Of a DNA stretch of 64,000 nt, positions 1-9,048 are shown piece by piece. The notes under the pieces were generated by a model. The model was not told where the DNA came from. It was given only the letters and a program-made list of their open reading frames with translations, and did not search any database. The translations under genes were made by a program, and so were the position numbers. The stretch comes from Blastocatellia bacterium (GTDB lineage: Bacteria; Acidobacteriota; Blastocatellia; Pyrinomonadales; Pyrinomonadaceae). The first letter of the stretch is position 1; each line of letters begins with the position of its first letter. The DNA lies in contig PMSM01000005.1 of the NCBI GenBank assembly GCA_003168335.1, positions 186,001-250,000 of the forward strand, given 5' to 3'.

Positions 1-1472
1 CTAATTCCTGGGAGACAATCATCGGCCTCGAAGTCCACGCGCAACTTAACACTGGGTCAAAAATCTTTTGCGGTTGCGCGACGCGTTTTGGCGACGAACC
101 GAACTCGAATACCTGCCCGGTGTGCCTCGGCTTGCCGGGCGCGCTGCCGGTGCTCAACTGGCGCGCGGTTGAGTTGGGAGCACGGGCCGCGCTCGCCCTG
201 GGACTTAACATCAACCATCGTTCGATCTTTTCGCGTAAGAATTATTTCTATCCCGACTTGCCGAAGGGTTATCAAATCTCGCAATACGATCAGCCGTTTT
301 CAGCCAATGGTGTGCTGGAAATCATGACCGCCGATCGCGATGAAGCGGGCCACGCGCATGACTGGCATCCGATGACTGTGAATGTTACGCGCCTGCATCT
401 GGAAGAGGACGCCGGCAAGAATGTCCATGAAGGCTTGCCCGAAGTCGATCGCTATTCTTACATCGATCTGAATCGCGCCGGCACGCCGCTGGCAGAGATA
501 GTTACTGAACCTGACTTCCGTTCTTCCTGGCAAGCTTACGATTACGTCAATCACGTGCGCCGCGCTTTGCTGTGGGTGGGCGCTTCGGAAGCCGACATGG
601 AAAAAGGGAACCTGCGTTGCGAGGCTAATGTTTCCGTGCGCCGTGTCGGCGATCCAACATTGGGCACCAAGGTCGAGTTAAAGAACTTGAACTCAGTTCG
701 TTTCATGCAGCGCGCGATCGAATTTGAAGTCGAGCGGCACATCAGGACACTTGAATCCGGAGGGCGTCTGGTCCAGGAAACGCTTCTGTGGGATGAAAAG
801 CTGGCTGAGACGCGGCCGATGCGTTCCAAGGAAGAAGCGCATGACTATCGTTACTTTCCGGAACCGGATCTGCCGCCGCTGATCGTACCGGATGAATTCA
901 TCGAGCAAACGCGCGCGGCTATGCCGGAACTACCGGGGCCGCGAGCCAGGCGTTTCAGCGAGTCCTATGGTTTGTCATTCGCCGACGCCTCGCAACTGAC
1001 TGCTGAACGCTCGTTGGCTGACTATTACGAAAGCGCGGTCGAGGCCAGCGGCAACGCGCGGGCCACGGCTAACTGGATTCGCTCGGAGTTGTCGCGCGAG
1101 TTGGAGAACGCAGGTCTTACGGCGGCAAAATCTCCGGTTCCGGCGACGGAACTCGGAGCGCTGGTGCGCATGATCGACGAAGGGAAGATCAGCGGCAAGC
1201 AGGGCAAGGACGTTCTGGTCGAGATGTTCCGGAGCGGCAAGTCCGCCGGGGCCGTGGTCGAGGAACGCGGTCTGGTTCAAGTCAGCGACACCGGCGAAAT
1301 CGATCGGGTGATAGACCTTGTGATCGCCGCCAGCCCAAACCAACTGGAGCAATATCGGGCAGGTAAAGAAACGCTGTTCGGATTCTTCGTGGGCCAGGTC
1401 ATGAAGGCTTCGAAAGGGAAGGCAAATCCGAAAGTTGTGAACGAGCGGCTGCGGGAGAAGCTGAAGTCGTGA
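1..1472 (+). CDS. gatB: Asp-tRNA(Asn)/Glu-tRNA(Gln) amidotransferase subunit B (5' end outside window)
   Basis: GatB is the tRNA-binding, kinase-like subunit of the GatCAB complex, which converts misacylated Glu-tRNA(Gln) or Asp-tRNA(Asn) to the correct aminoacyl-tRNA. The frame is open from the first complete codon (position 3). It reads the family's N-terminal signature (WETIIGLEVHAQL), a Cys cluster (FCGC then CPVCLGLPGALPV), RCEANVSVR and KVELKNLNSVRF. The last 150 or so residues form the helical YqeY-like tail that contacts the tRNA elbow. About 490 residues are visible, close to full length, so only a few N-terminal codons are missing. It ends TGA at 1470-1472. No gatA or gatC is visible. 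Confidence 0.97.
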   Translation, partial: NSWETIIGLEVHAQLNTGSKIFCGCATRFGDEPNSNTCPVCLGLPGALPVLNWRAVELGARAALALGLNINHRSIFSRKNYFYPDLPKGYQISQYDQPFSANGVLEIMTADRDEAGHAHDWHPMTVNVTRLHLEEDAGKNVHEGLPEVDRYSYIDLNRAGTPLAEIVTEPDFRSSWQAYDYVNHVRRALLWVGASEADMEKGNLRCEANVSVRRVGDPTLGTKVELKNLNSVRFMQRAIEFEVERHIRTLESGGRLVQETLLWDEKLAETRPMRSKEEAHDYRYFPEPDLPPLIVPDEFIEQTRAAMPELPGPRARRFSESYGLSFADASQLTAERSLADYYESAVEASGNARATANWIRSELSRELENAGLTAAKSPVPATELGALVRMIDEGKISGKQGKDVLVEMFRSGKSAGAVVEERGLVQVSDTGEIDRVIDLVIAASPNQLEQYRAGKETLFGFFVGQVMKASKGKANPKVVNERLREKLKS

Positions 1473-1574
1473 CGCTGGGGAGCGCGGACGTCCGGGGTTC
1501 CTGCGGAGGCGGCCCGCGTGGGTGCTCGACTCATCCGCATTGAGCGAGCAGCACGAATGTCTCGCTCGAATTTA

Positions 1575-1745
1575 ACGCGGCTCTGCCGCCTGATGTGCGG
1601 TAAGGCTTCGCCTTACCCGATACTGCCTCCCTTTTGATTTCCGCTCGTTCCTTCGAGGCGCAGCCTCGAAGGAACGAGCCGTAAAGAATTAAGACGTAGC
1701 CGGAAAGGCAGAGCCTTTCCGCACATCAAGCGGCGAAGCCGCATA
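1575..1745. repeat. Nested palindromic repeat cluster
   Basis: The spacer after gatB is a composite of hairpins. The core is a perfect 17-bp inverted repeat, 1643-1659 against 1663-1679, with a 3-nt loop. It is flanked by smaller hairpins built on aaggcttcgcctt (about 1601-1613) and aaaggcagagccttt (about 1701-1715). The outermost arms (about 1578-1600 and 1716-1739) are also near-perfect reverse complements (cggctctgccgcctgatgtg against its complement with two or three changes). The whole block is therefore one large imperfect palindrome made of smaller ones, as in REP/BIME-type elements. A partial copy of the agcgcggacgtccg family lies just before it at 1477-1494. Confidence 0.8.
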
Positions 1746-1750
1746 CCCAA

Positions 1751-2470
1751 ATGAATCTCAACGCCAAAAACGCAATCGTTACCGGCGGCACCAAAGGGAT
1801 TGGACGCGCCATCGCCGAGGCCCTCTTGAGCGAGGGGATTTCTGTATGCATCGCCGCGCGAAAGCAAGTCGAGGTAGACAAAGCGATCAATGAACTGAGC
1901 AAGAGTGGCCGAGGGCGCGCAATTGGGTTTGTCTGCGACGTGCGCAACTACGAACAGGTGAAGGCCCTGATCGATTACACGGTTAAGGAACTCGGCGGTC
2001 TGGATATTCTTGTCAACAACGCCGGCATCGGTATTTTCGAAACCGTGGAGGAGACTTCGCCGGAGGATTTTCGCTCCGTGCTGGAAACAAATCTGTTCGG
2101 CGTCTTCTACTGCTGCCACGAAGCAATCCCGGAAATGCGACGACGCGGCGGTGGCTACATCATCAACATCTCTTCGCTGGCCGGCGCGAATCCCCATCCG
2201 CGCATGGCCGCTTACAACGCTTCCAAATTCGGCCTGAATGGTTTCAGCGAAGCGCTCATGCAGGAAGTGCGCCACGACAACATCAAAGTGAGTTACATCA
2301 TGCCCGGCTCAGTGAATACGGAGTTTGGCGGCGACACGTCCAGCGATGAAAAGAGCTGGCAGCTAACTCCGCAAGACATCGCGCGCGTGGTTATGGATCT
2401 GCTTCATCACGACGATCGCGCCTTGCCCAGCCGGGTTGAGATTCGTCCGAGCAAGCCACCGAAGAAATAA
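1751..2470 (+). CDS. SDR family NAD(P)-dependent oxidoreductase
   Basis: This is a classical short-chain dehydrogenase/reductase of 239 residues, a usual length for the family. The Rossmann glycine motif TGGTKGIG is at residues 11-18, NNAG at 89-92, a catalytic serine in INISSLAG near 141, and the Tyr/Lys pair YNASK at 155-159. The motif spacing is FabG-like, but the substrate cannot be read from the sequence. The start is ATG 1751. The stop overlaps the next gene by one base (TAATG), so the two are probably translationally coupled. No partner enzyme of a defined pathway is adjacent, so a general ketoacyl or carbonyl reductase role is only inferred. Confidence 0.93.
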   Translation: MNLNAKNAIVTGGTKGIGRAIAEALLSEGISVCIAARKQVEVDKAINELSKSGRGRAIGFVCDVRNYEQVKALIDYTVKELGGLDILVNNAGIGIFETVEETSPEDFRSVLETNLFGVFYCCHEAIPEMRRRGGGYIINISSLAGANPHPRMAAYNASKFGLNGFSEALMQEVRHDNIKVSYIMPGSVNTEFGGDTSSDEKSWQLTPQDIARVVMDLLHHDDRALPSRVEIRPSKPPKK

Positions 2471-3468
2471 TGCATAAAAGCCTTTTCCTTACAGTTGCCT
2501 TTTGTCTGTTTGCGGTCAGCGTGGGCCTTGCTCAGACTACGCAGCCAAACTTGTCACCGGAGGTATTGCAATCCAATGAGCTGAATTCCGAGGTGCTGAA
2601 GCTCTACAATGCAGGCCAGTATGATGAAGCTTTGCCGCTGGCAAAGCGCGCCCTCGAATTGCGCGAGAAAGTGCTCGGATCCAGCCATGAGACTCTCATT
2701 CCACTTCTGATTAACCTCGGTGAGATTTACAGAGCGAAGAAGAAACCCGGCGAGGCCAAGTCATACTTGGAACGCTCTCTTGAAATCGGTAAGAAAGTGT
2801 TTGGTCCGGAAGACGTGCGTATCACTCGCGCTCTGGACAGGCTGGCCTTCGTAATCTACGAACAGCGAAACGAGAAAGACGGGGAGAGTCTGTTGGCGCT
2901 CTCTCTGAGAATCAAAGAGAAAGCCCTCGGACCTGATAATCCCGAGGTGGCCCACACAGCTTTTAACCTGGGCGAGATGTATCGCCTTCACCGCGACTAC
3001 CCGAAAGCTGAGCCGCTCTATCAACAGGCGATTCGTATTAGGGAAAAGAGCGCCGGCAAGGACAATCCGGAGTTGGTCCAAGCGTTGCAAGGTTACGTCA
3101 CAGTTCTCTTTGCCCAAAACAAAACCGCAGAGGGCGGGCAGGTTCAAAAGCGAATTGCTGAACTGCTCGGAGAAAGCGGCACGATCCAGGCCGGTATATT
3201 GAATGGCAGAGCGGTAAAACTGGTGCAACCATCCTATCCACAAGCGGCGAGACGAGCTCACGCTTCTGGTCTGGTGCAGGTGCGAGTTGTGATCGACGAA
3301 AATGGAAGGGTGATTCAAGCAAGGGCTGTAAACGCCGGCAGCCTTGACTCCGCTTTGGTAGCAGTATCGGAAGAGGCCGCGAGCCGTTCCTTGTTCACCC
3401 CGACTCTCGTATCCGGTAAGCCGGTCAAAGTAAATGGAATTATTATTTATAATTTCGTCGCTCAATAA
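2470..3468 (+). CDS. Secreted TPR protein with C-terminal TonB domain
   Basis: The product has 332 residues. It starts with a Sec signal peptide (MHKSLFLTVAFCLFAVSVGLAQ). Residues about 38-230 carry kinesin-light-chain-style 42-residue TPR repeats (for example ALPLAKRALELREKVLG and AEPLYQQAIRIREKSAG). Residues about 240-332 form a TonB C-terminal domain (VKLVQPSYPQAARRAHASG, then VQVRVVIDENGRVIQA). It has no N-terminal anchor or proline-rich spanner as in true TonB, so it is probably a periplasmic scaffold rather than an energy transducer. Its start overlaps the SDR stop by one base, and dtd follows 24 bp later, so SDR, this gene and dtd are likely one transcript. Confidence 0.88.
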   Translation: MHKSLFLTVAFCLFAVSVGLAQTTQPNLSPEVLQSNELNSEVLKLYNAGQYDEALPLAKRALELREKVLGSSHETLIPLLINLGEIYRAKKKPGEAKSYLERSLEIGKKVFGPEDVRITRALDRLAFVIYEQRNEKDGESLLALSLRIKEKALGPDNPEVAHTAFNLGEMYRLHRDYPKAEPLYQQAIRIREKSAGKDNPELVQALQGYVTVLFAQNKTAEGGQVQKRIAELLGESGTIQAGILNGRAVKLVQPSYPQAARRAHASGLVQVRVVIDENGRVIQARAVNAGSLDSALVAVSEEAASRSLFTPTLVSGKPVKVNGIIIYNFVAQ

Positions 3469-3492
3469 ACAGCCGGGCCCGGGCGTCAAGAA

Positions 3493-3942
3493 ATGCGAGC
3501 TGTAGTTCAACGCGTCACCCGCGCCAAGGTCACAGTGAATGACAAACCAGTCGGCGAGATTGGCAACGGTCTCGTCGTTCTTCTGGGTATTGCCCGCGAT
3601 GACACGAAACTTGATGCGGCTTATCTCGCTGAGAAGATCGTGGCGCTGCGGATCTTTGATGATGAAGAAGGCAAGATGAATCTCTCTCTCAAGGATGTTA
3701 ACGGAGGGGCACTGATCGTTTCGCAGTTTACTTTGTACGGCGATGTCCGGCGTGGATTGCGGCCTTCGTGGATCGATGCGGCCGCGCCGGAAGTCGCCGA
3801 GCCTTTGTATGATTTCTTTGTCAGACAAACGCGCACGATGATAAGCCCCGTAGCCACCGGCAGCTTTCGCGCGATGATGCAGGTTGAGCTGATTAACGAT
3901 GGGCCAGTGACGATCCTGTTGGACAGCAAAAGGTTATTTTGA
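3493..3942 (+). CDS. dtd: D-aminoacyl-tRNA deacylase
   Basis: DTD hydrolyses D-aminoacyl-tRNAs (and Gly-tRNA(Ala)) and so proofreads chirality in the cytoplasm. The product has 149 residues, the standard length. It opens [15 protein letters not shown] and contains the SQFTLYGD motif near residue 78 and the Gly-cisPro motif NDGPVT near 136-141, which forms the cross-subunit active site. The preceding loop reads TGSFRAMM where most family members have FGAxM, a small deviation. The start is ATG 3493, 24 bp after the TPR-TonB stop. After it, at 3996-4020, lies a copy of the accgggagcggtagcgaccggg palindromic family. Confidence 0.96.
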   Translation: MRAVVQRVTRAKVTVNDKPVGEIGNGLVVLLGIARDDTKLDAAYLAEKIVALRIFDDEEGKMNLSLKDVNGGALIVSQFTLYGDVRRGLRPSWIDAAAPEVAEPLYDFFVRQTRTMISPVATGSFRAMMQVELINDGPVTILLDSKRLF

Positions 3943-4084
3943 CTTTGCGCCTTAGCGCCTGGGCGTGAGACAGTTTCGCGAAAGGCACGTGCTACAGAAC
4001 CGGGAGCGGTAGCGACCGGGTGCACTCATCAAGGACACTACGACGTGAACACGAGACTCAGATGATCCGAGGAGGATATCGTAA

Positions 4085-4750
4085 GTGAAAAGGTCAGACA
4101 TGAAACTCTTAATTGCGCTGATGTGCTTAACTCTTGCTTTCAGCGCCTGTAATGACAAGAACTCAAACACCCAGAATTCCAACGCGAACGCACCGAAAGA
4201 CTCAAACGTTAAAGCCGGCGTGAAGCCCCAGCCGGACGCACAGGTCGCCGTGATCGAAACCGCGGACTATGGCCGCATCGTGATCGAGCTGTATCCGAAC
4301 GTCGCGCCGCAGATGGTCGATCGTTTCAAGAAACTAATCAACGAGCACTTCTATGACAGCACGGCAATTCATCGTGTGGACGTGCAGTTGGGAATTATTC
4401 AGGGCGGCGATCCGAACACCAAGGGCAGCAACGTCGCCACGTATGGCATGGGGGGGTCGCCTTATCCAAACGTGCCGGCGGAGTTCAGTGATATTCCTTA
4501 CGAACGCGGCACGTTAGGCGCCGCGCGCACGAACGACATCAACGGGGCGAATTGTCAGTGGTTCATCACGCTGAAAAAACAACCGGCCTTCGACAAGAAA
4601 TACACGGTGTTTGGCCGCGTGATCGACGGCATCAAGAACGCCGAAGTCATTATGGGCGCGCCGACGGTGCAGGGAACTCCCAGACCTTCCGACAAAGTCG
4701 TGATTAAGAGTGTGACGTTACAGCCGCGAGCGAACTTTCCGGCAGGTTAG
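4085..4750 (+). CDS. Lipoprotein peptidyl-prolyl cis-trans isomerase (cyclophilin)
   Basis: This is a cyclophilin-type prolyl isomerase exported as a lipoprotein. The signal peptide MKLLIALMCLTLAFSAC ends in a lipobox (FSAC), followed by an Asn/Ser-rich tether. The cyclophilin domain (about residues 55-215) shows IVIELYPNVAPQMVDRFKKL, an AIHRV segment, IIQGGDPNTKGSN and the ANCQWFIT equivalent of SQFFI. The start chosen is GTG 4085, because GAGGAGG at 4069-4075 sits 9 nt upstream. An in-frame ATG at 4100 would start the signal peptide more compactly but is 24 nt from the site. It probably folds periplasmic or envelope proteins. Confidence 0.92.
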   Translation: MKRSDMKLLIALMCLTLAFSACNDKNSNTQNSNANAPKDSNVKAGVKPQPDAQVAVIETADYGRIVIELYPNVAPQMVDRFKKLINEHFYDSTAIHRVDVQLGIIQGGDPNTKGSNVATYGMGGSPYPNVPAEFSDIPYERGTLGAARTNDINGANCQWFITLKKQPAFDKKYTVFGRVIDGIKNAEVIMGAPTVQGTPRPSDKVVIKSVTLQPRANFPAG

Positions 4751-4766
4751 CAATTTCTCTGTGGAC

Positions 4767-4813
4767 CTCCGTGTCCTCTGTGGTTATTTCTGGTTACCAC
4801 AGAGGGCACGGAG
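4767..4813. terminator. Inverted repeat between convergent genes
   Basis: Arms of 18 bp (4767-4784 and 4796-4813, ctccgtgtcctctgtggt and its near-perfect complement) flank an 11-nt AT-rich loop. They lie between the cyclophilin stop and the convergent DUF6335 gene. The position fits a bidirectional terminator, although no clear U-tract follows. It may instead be a dispersed repeat. Confidence 0.5.
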
Positions 4814-4819
4814 AATTCT

Positions 4820-5215
4820 TCAGATCGTATCGTCGGACGCTTTTGACTTTTCTTCCAGTTCGTATCGGTCGCGGTCGCGCCGCTCAATCTTATCGAAATC
4901 CAGTTCCTCGTTGTCTTCAAAGTTGATGCCCATGGCGTGAGCGTTCTCTTCAACCATCGATTGATCGGGCGTGGGACTGTCTCCCGCGAACGTTTCCGAA
5001 CCGCTTTCGTTCACATCTTCCCAGGCAGCGTCGATGTCGCCGCCCGCGTCCTTTGGTGAGGCGGCCGTGTTGTTGTGCAGACGCTGCGCGAGTAACTCGG
5101 GGTCTTTGGGCGCGTGCGCGATCTCTTCTTCCATGAACTCTTCAATTTCCGGATCGGGAACGTAATCAGGATCGTTGGCGAGATATTCAAATGATTCCGG
5201 TGTTTTCTTTGGCAT
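4820..5215 (-). CDS. DUF6335 family protein
   Basis: This is an acidic 131-residue soluble protein with no signal peptide or membrane segment. The central part (GGDIDAAWEDVNESGSETF then GDSPTPDQSMVEENAHAMGI) and the Asp/Arg-rich tail (FDKIERRDRDRYELEEKS) match my recollection of DUF6335, a family of unknown function common in cyanobacteria and Acidobacteriota. The N-terminus (EEFMEEEIAHAPKDPELLAQRL) adds a charged helical stretch. The start is ATG at 5215 with AAAGG about 6 nt upstream. It is monocistronic and convergent with the cyclophilin gene. No function can be assigned. Confidence 0.82.
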   Translation of the reverse strand: MPKKTPESFEYLANDPDYVPDPEIEEFMEEEIAHAPKDPELLAQRLHNNTAASPKDAGGDIDAAWEDVNESGSETFAGDSPTPDQSMVEENAHAMGINFEDNEELDFDKIERRDRDRYELEEKSKASDDTI

Positions 5216-5570
5216 GATGACCTTTCATTCAATCAACGAGTTTGTCCCGAACGCGCCTGGGGCAAAGCGTCGAGCGGGAATTATTCCAGTCAAATCGCAG
5301 GGGAAGATTTTCTGACTCGGACTATAACAAATGAACCGGAGCACCGGCAAAGGTCTAAGCAGCAAGCTGCCAGCTGCCAGCTTGCGCGGGAACGAGCTGG
5401 CAGAGCCCGTGCCACTTTGCTTAAACTGACCAACCCGCGGCACAAGGTTGCTTGACGATTGTAAACCACGCTCTTACACTTGAATTTGAAATTAACCGGA
5501 AACGTCAGGTGTTCATCAGAGAAGCTTTGCAGCTTCCTTTGCCTTTTTGCGCGCAGGACGCGCGCATTCC
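5216..5570. promoter_or_regulatory. Divergent intergenic region with probable acnA promoter
   Basis: A sigma-70-like promoter facing acnA is visible: TTGACG at 5452-5457, a 17-nt spacer, and TACACT at 5475-5480, giving an untranslated leader of roughly 85 nt. Upstream, around 5361-5385, there is a small inverted repeat built on gcaagctg/cagcttgc, of the dispersed palindromic type. No iron-responsive element or riboswitch could be recognised in the leader. Confidence 0.6.
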
Positions 5571-8480
5571 ATGACTATGCCACATAATCTTTTTAATTCA
5601 CTTCAATCTTTCACCCCAACAGCCGGCAAAACCGGGCAGTTTTATTCGTTGCCCCAGCTCGAGAAAGAAGGTGTCGGACCAATCTCCAGGCTTCCCGTCA
5701 GCATTCGGATCGTCCTGGAATCGGTCCTGCGCAATTTTGACGGTGAGAAGATCACCGAGGACGACGTCCGCAGCGTCGCGAACTGGCGGCCCAACGGCGA
5801 TCGGACGGAAGAAGTCCCGTTCGTCGTCGCGCGCGTCCTGCTTCAGGATTTCACCGGCGTGCCCTTGTTGGTTGATCTGGCCGCGATGCGATCGGCCGTG
5901 GTGCGCCTGAATAAGAATCCCGGGGTGATCGAACCACTGGTGCCAGTCGATCTCGTCATCGATCATTCGGTGCAGGTTGATTTCGCCAGCACCAGCGATG
6001 CCTTCACCAAAAACATGGAGATGGAGTTTCGCCGCAACAATTCTCGCTATCAGTTTCTGAAGTGGGGCATGCAGGCCTTCGATGGCTTTGGTGTGATTCC
6101 GCCAGGCATTGGCATCTGCCATCAGGTCAATCTTGAATTCCTCGGCAAATGCGTTTGGGAGAAAAACGGTCTTTACTATCCTGACTCGCTCGTAGGGACC
6201 GACTCGCACACCACGATGATCAATGGACTCGGCATTGTCGGCTGGGGCGTGGGCGGTATCGAAGCCGAAGCCGCGATGCTGGGCCAGCCGGTTTACTTCC
6301 TGACGCCCGACGTTGTCGGCGTGCACCTGAGTGGCAAGTTGAACGAAGGCGTGACTGCGACCGATCTGGTCCTCGCCGTGACCGAGATGCTGCGCAAAGC
6401 AAAGGTGGTCGGCAAGTTTGTTGAGTTCCACGGCGAAGGCGCCGCGTCGCTGTCGGTAACCGATCGCGCGACCATCGCGAATATGTCGCCTGAGTACGGC
6501 GCGACGATGGGTTACTTTCCGCCGGACGAAGCAACTTGTCTGTATCTGAAGGCGACCGGGCGATCTCCTGAACATGTCGACGAAGTAAGAAACTATTTCA
6601 AAGCTCAGGGCATGTTCGGCATTCCGCGCCAGGGCGAATGCGACTACAGCATCGTGCTCGAACTGGATCTGGGAACGATCGTCCCCAGCGTTGCCGGTCC
6701 AAAGCGGCCGCAGGATCGGATCGCGCTGCCTGATTTGAAGGCCCAATTTCTTAACTTGCTGCAGAAGCCGGTTGCCGAAGGCGGCTATGGAAAGTCGAGC
6801 GAAGACATTGCGGTTCGTTATTCAGCGGACATCGGTGCGAGCGAGCACGGCCTGGCGGTGATTGTCGGCGGCGGTGAGCAGCACTCCGCATCGGTTCCAG
6901 TCGCCGTCGTCGACGACGTCACGCGCCGGGACACTAGCGTCTGGAGCGAGACCGAGATGATGAACAATCGCCCCACGCCCGATCGCGTGGCCGAGGTCCT
7001 GCCCGAAGAGTTTCCGAAAGCGCACGTCGATCTGGGTCATGGAGATGTCTTGATCGCCGCGATTACTTCCTGCACCAACACTTCAAATCCGAGCGTGATG
7101 CTGGCCGCCGGGTTGCTCGCGAAGAAGGCGGTCGAGCGTGGCTTGAAAGTACGGCCGACGGTCAAAACTTCACTCGCGCCCGGCTCGCGCGTGGTTACTG
7201 AATATCTGGATAAGACCGGCTTACAGCCTTATCTAAACAAGCTGGGCTTTAATCTTGTCGGTTACGGATGCACAACTTGCATCGGGAACTCGGGTCCGCT
7301 CGATCCGAGTATTGAAGACCTCGTCGGCGAGCACGATCTGATCGCCGCCAGCGTGCTTTCCGGCAACCGCAATTTTGAAGCGCGCGTGCACCAGAGTATC
7401 AAAGCGAATTTTCTGATGAGCCCGCCGTTGGTCGTAGCCTTCGCGCTCGCCGGCCGTGTCGATAGAGACCTTTCACAGGAGCCGTTGGGACAAAGCCCCA
7501 ACGGTGAAGATGTTTTTCTGCGCGACGTCTGGCCGACCATGGAAGAGGTGGGCAGTTTGATGCAGGCTGCGTTCGACCCGGAAACTTATCGGACGCTTTA
7601 CAGTAATTTCGTCGAACACAATCCGATGTGGAACGAGATACCTACCAGCACGGGTTTGACCTATCAATGGGACTGGGAATCGACTTACATTCAGGAGCCG
7701 CCTTTCTTCGAAGGCTTTGGCGCCGAAGTCGGCAAGATGGAAGACCTGCACCAGGCGCGGCCGCTGGCTATCTTTGGTGATTCAGTCACAACGGATCACA
7801 TCAGCCCCGCCGGCGCGATCAAAGCCACGTCGCCCGCGGGAGTTTATTTGCAAGAGCGCGGTGTCGTGGCGGCGGACTTTAACAGCTACGGATCGCGGCG
7901 CGGCAATCACCAGGTGATGATGCGTGGCACGTTCGCGAACGTGAGGATCAAGAATTTGATGGTCCCGGGTACGGAAGGCGGCGTCACTATTTACAGGTCA
8001 AACCCGCAATCGGAATTCGAGCGTATGAGCATCTATGACGCGGCGATGAAGTATCAAGGCGAAGGCACGCCGCTGGTCGTGCTGGCGGGACAAGAATACG
8101 GAACGGGTTCGTCACGTGACTGGGCAGCCAAGGGGACGCTTCTGCTTGGTGTCAAAGCCGTGGTGGCCCAGAGCTTCGAACGCATACACCGCAGCAACCT
8201 GGTCGGCATGGGCGTGCTGCCATGTCAGTTCAAGGAAGGTATGAACGCGGCTTCATTGAATCTTGATGGCACTGAGACGTTCGACATCACCGGCTTGGAA
8301 AACGTCGAAGTGCAGCCGCGCCAGGACGTGACGCTCACCATCCATCGCGCGGACGGCGAGACTGAACAGGTGCTTTTGACCTTACGCATCGACACACCGA
8401 TTGAAATCGACTACTACCTGCACGGGGGCATCCTGCCTTATGTGTTGCGGCAATTGTTGGCGGGCACGACGGGGTTTTGA
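5571..8480 (+). CDS. acnA: Aconitate hydratase A
   Basis: Aconitase isomerises citrate to isocitrate in the TCA cycle with a [4Fe-4S] cluster. The 969-residue product is the AcnA/IRP type. The three cluster cysteines are visible: SCTNTSNP near residue 500 and [10 protein letters not shown] near 566-569. Other family motifs include [22 protein letters not shown] and, in the swivel domain, [16 protein letters not shown] with the substrate-binding serine and arginine. The start is taken as ATG 5571. An upstream TTG at 5547 adds only eight residues, and an ATG at 5577 is also possible. It stands alone behind its own promoter. Confidence 0.97.
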   Translation: MTMPHNLFNSLQSFTPTAGKTGQFYSLPQLEKEGVGPISRLPVSIRIVLESVLRNFDGEKITEDDVRSVANWRPNGDRTEEVPFVVARVLLQDFTGVPLLVDLAAMRSAVVRLNKNPGVIEPLVPVDLVIDHSVQVDFASTSDAFTKNMEMEFRRNNSRYQFLKWGMQAFDGFGVIPPGIGICHQVNLEFLGKCVWEKNGLYYPDSLVGTDSHTTMINGLGIVGWGVGGIEAEAAMLGQPVYFLTPDVVGVHLSGKLNEGVTATDLVLAVTEMLRKAKVVGKFVEFHGEGAASLSVTDRATIANMSPEYGATMGYFPPDEATCLYLKATGRSPEHVDEVRNYFKAQGMFGIPRQGECDYSIVLELDLGTIVPSVAGPKRPQDRIALPDLKAQFLNLLQKPVAEGGYGKSSEDIAVRYSADIGASEHGLAVIVGGGEQHSASVPVAVVDDVTRRDTSVWSETEMMNNRPTPDRVAEVLPEEFPKAHVDLGHGDVLIAAITSCTNTSNPSVMLAAGLLAKKAVERGLKVRPTVKTSLAPGSRVVTEYLDKTGLQPYLNKLGFNLVGYGCTTCIGNSGPLDPSIEDLVGEHDLIAASVLSGNRNFEARVHQSIKANFLMSPPLVVAFALAGRVDRDLSQEPLGQSPNGEDVFLRDVWPTMEEVGSLMQAAFDPETYRTLYSNFVEHNPMWNEIPTSTGLTYQWDWESTYIQEPPFFEGFGAEVGKMEDLHQARPLAIFGDSVTTDHISPAGAIKATSPAGVYLQERGVVAADFNSYGSRRGNHQVMMRGTFANVRIKNLMVPGTEGGVTIYRSNPQSEFERMSIYDAAMKYQGEGTPLVVLAGQEYGTGSSRDWAAKGTLLLGVKAVVAQSFERIHRSNLVGMGVLPCQFKEGMNAASLNLDGTETFDITGLENVEVQPRQDVTLTIHRADGETEQVLLTLRIDTPIEIDYYLHGGILPYVLRQLLAGTTGF

Positions 8481-8553
8481 TGCTTATTCACAGACAAGAA
8501 CGAGGCTTAGGCGGCAACTGGGCTAGTCGAGAGATAAAGGGTAAAATGGCGTT

Positions 8554-8655
8554 ATGATTTCTCAAGAAGAATTCTTAAAGAAGTACAACATCAAAGAAAG
8601 TGATTTACTGATCCAGTTTGTGAGTCGTGCAAAGCAACAGCAATTTAACTCCTGA
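8554..8655 (+). other. Short orphan ORF, possible gene remnant
   Basis: A 33-codon ORF encodes MISQEEFLKKYNIKESDLL and a short charged tail. The opening resembles the N-terminus of several longer cytoplasmic proteins (a RelA/SpoT-type start is one weak possibility), but nothing follows it. It abuts the DUF5996 fragment at 8658, so it may be the 5' stump of a deleted gene at a deletion junction. Coding status is unproven. Confidence 0.25.
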
Positions 8656-8657
8656 CC

Positions 8658-8759
8658 TTACCTCTCGATCGCCTTCCGGTCCCATTTCGCCAGATTCGCC
8701 CCCGCCTCATAAGTACTCTGCAGAAAATCCATCAGCGCAGTTTCCGGTGAAGGGGACTG
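8658..8759 (-). pseudogene. 3'-terminal fragment of a second DUF5996 gene
   Basis: Read on the minus strand, this encodes QSPSPETALMDFLQSTYEAG and then ANLAKWDRKAIER before a stop. It matches the last 33 residues of the intact DUF5996 gene at 9955-10842 with two conservative changes (Asn for Asp, Ile for Leu). At DNA level there are clearly more differences, mostly silent. The similarity stops abruptly on the 5' side, where a palindromic spacer begins. It is therefore the tail of a once functional paralogue that has lost the rest. Confidence 0.8.
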
Positions 8760-8774
8760 AGCGCCAAAGGCGCG

Positions 8775-9015
8775 AAATGCAAAAGCCTGGGGCAGCGCCC
8801 CAGGTTGCGTTGTCGTTAATTTGATGGAGCGCTGAAGGCGCGGAATATGTCGCCCCTTCAGGGCTCAATTGAATTCTAAGGTGGACGGGATCCAGGGGCG
8901 TTGCCCCTGGCTATTACATTTCACGCTTTCAGCGTGAAGAATGATTCGCGCCTGCGGCGCTCAGTGCGGACGGGACGTCCGCGCTCCCGGCAACCCGGTC
9001 GCTACGCGACGATCC
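8775..9015. repeat. Palindromic repeat cluster
   Basis: Several hairpins occur in series: cctggggcagcgccccagg (about 8785-8804), a gcgctgaaggcgc-type element (about 8828-8840), and a composite at about 8893-8940. The composite consists of ccaggggcgttgcccctgg, the linker ctattacattt and a cacgctttcagcgtga hairpin. It is repeated with the same order and linker at 13021-13068. Half copies follow of the gcggacgggacgtccgcgct family (8965-8990) and the acccggtcgctac family (8993-9006). No gene is visible here. Confidence 0.75.
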
Positions 9016-9048
9016 TTGCGCGACTTCTCGTCCAGCCACCGCCCCAAC

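Noticed and set aside
2761-3828. 355-codon ORF on the minus strand
   Set aside because: It is antisense to the TPR-TonB and dtd genes, both of which have clear protein family motifs, and its translation has no recognisable domain.
5598-6746. 382-codon ORF antisense to aconitase
   Set aside because: It is a shadow of acnA with His/Arg-rich non-protein-like composition, as expected from the reverse complement of a high-GC gene.
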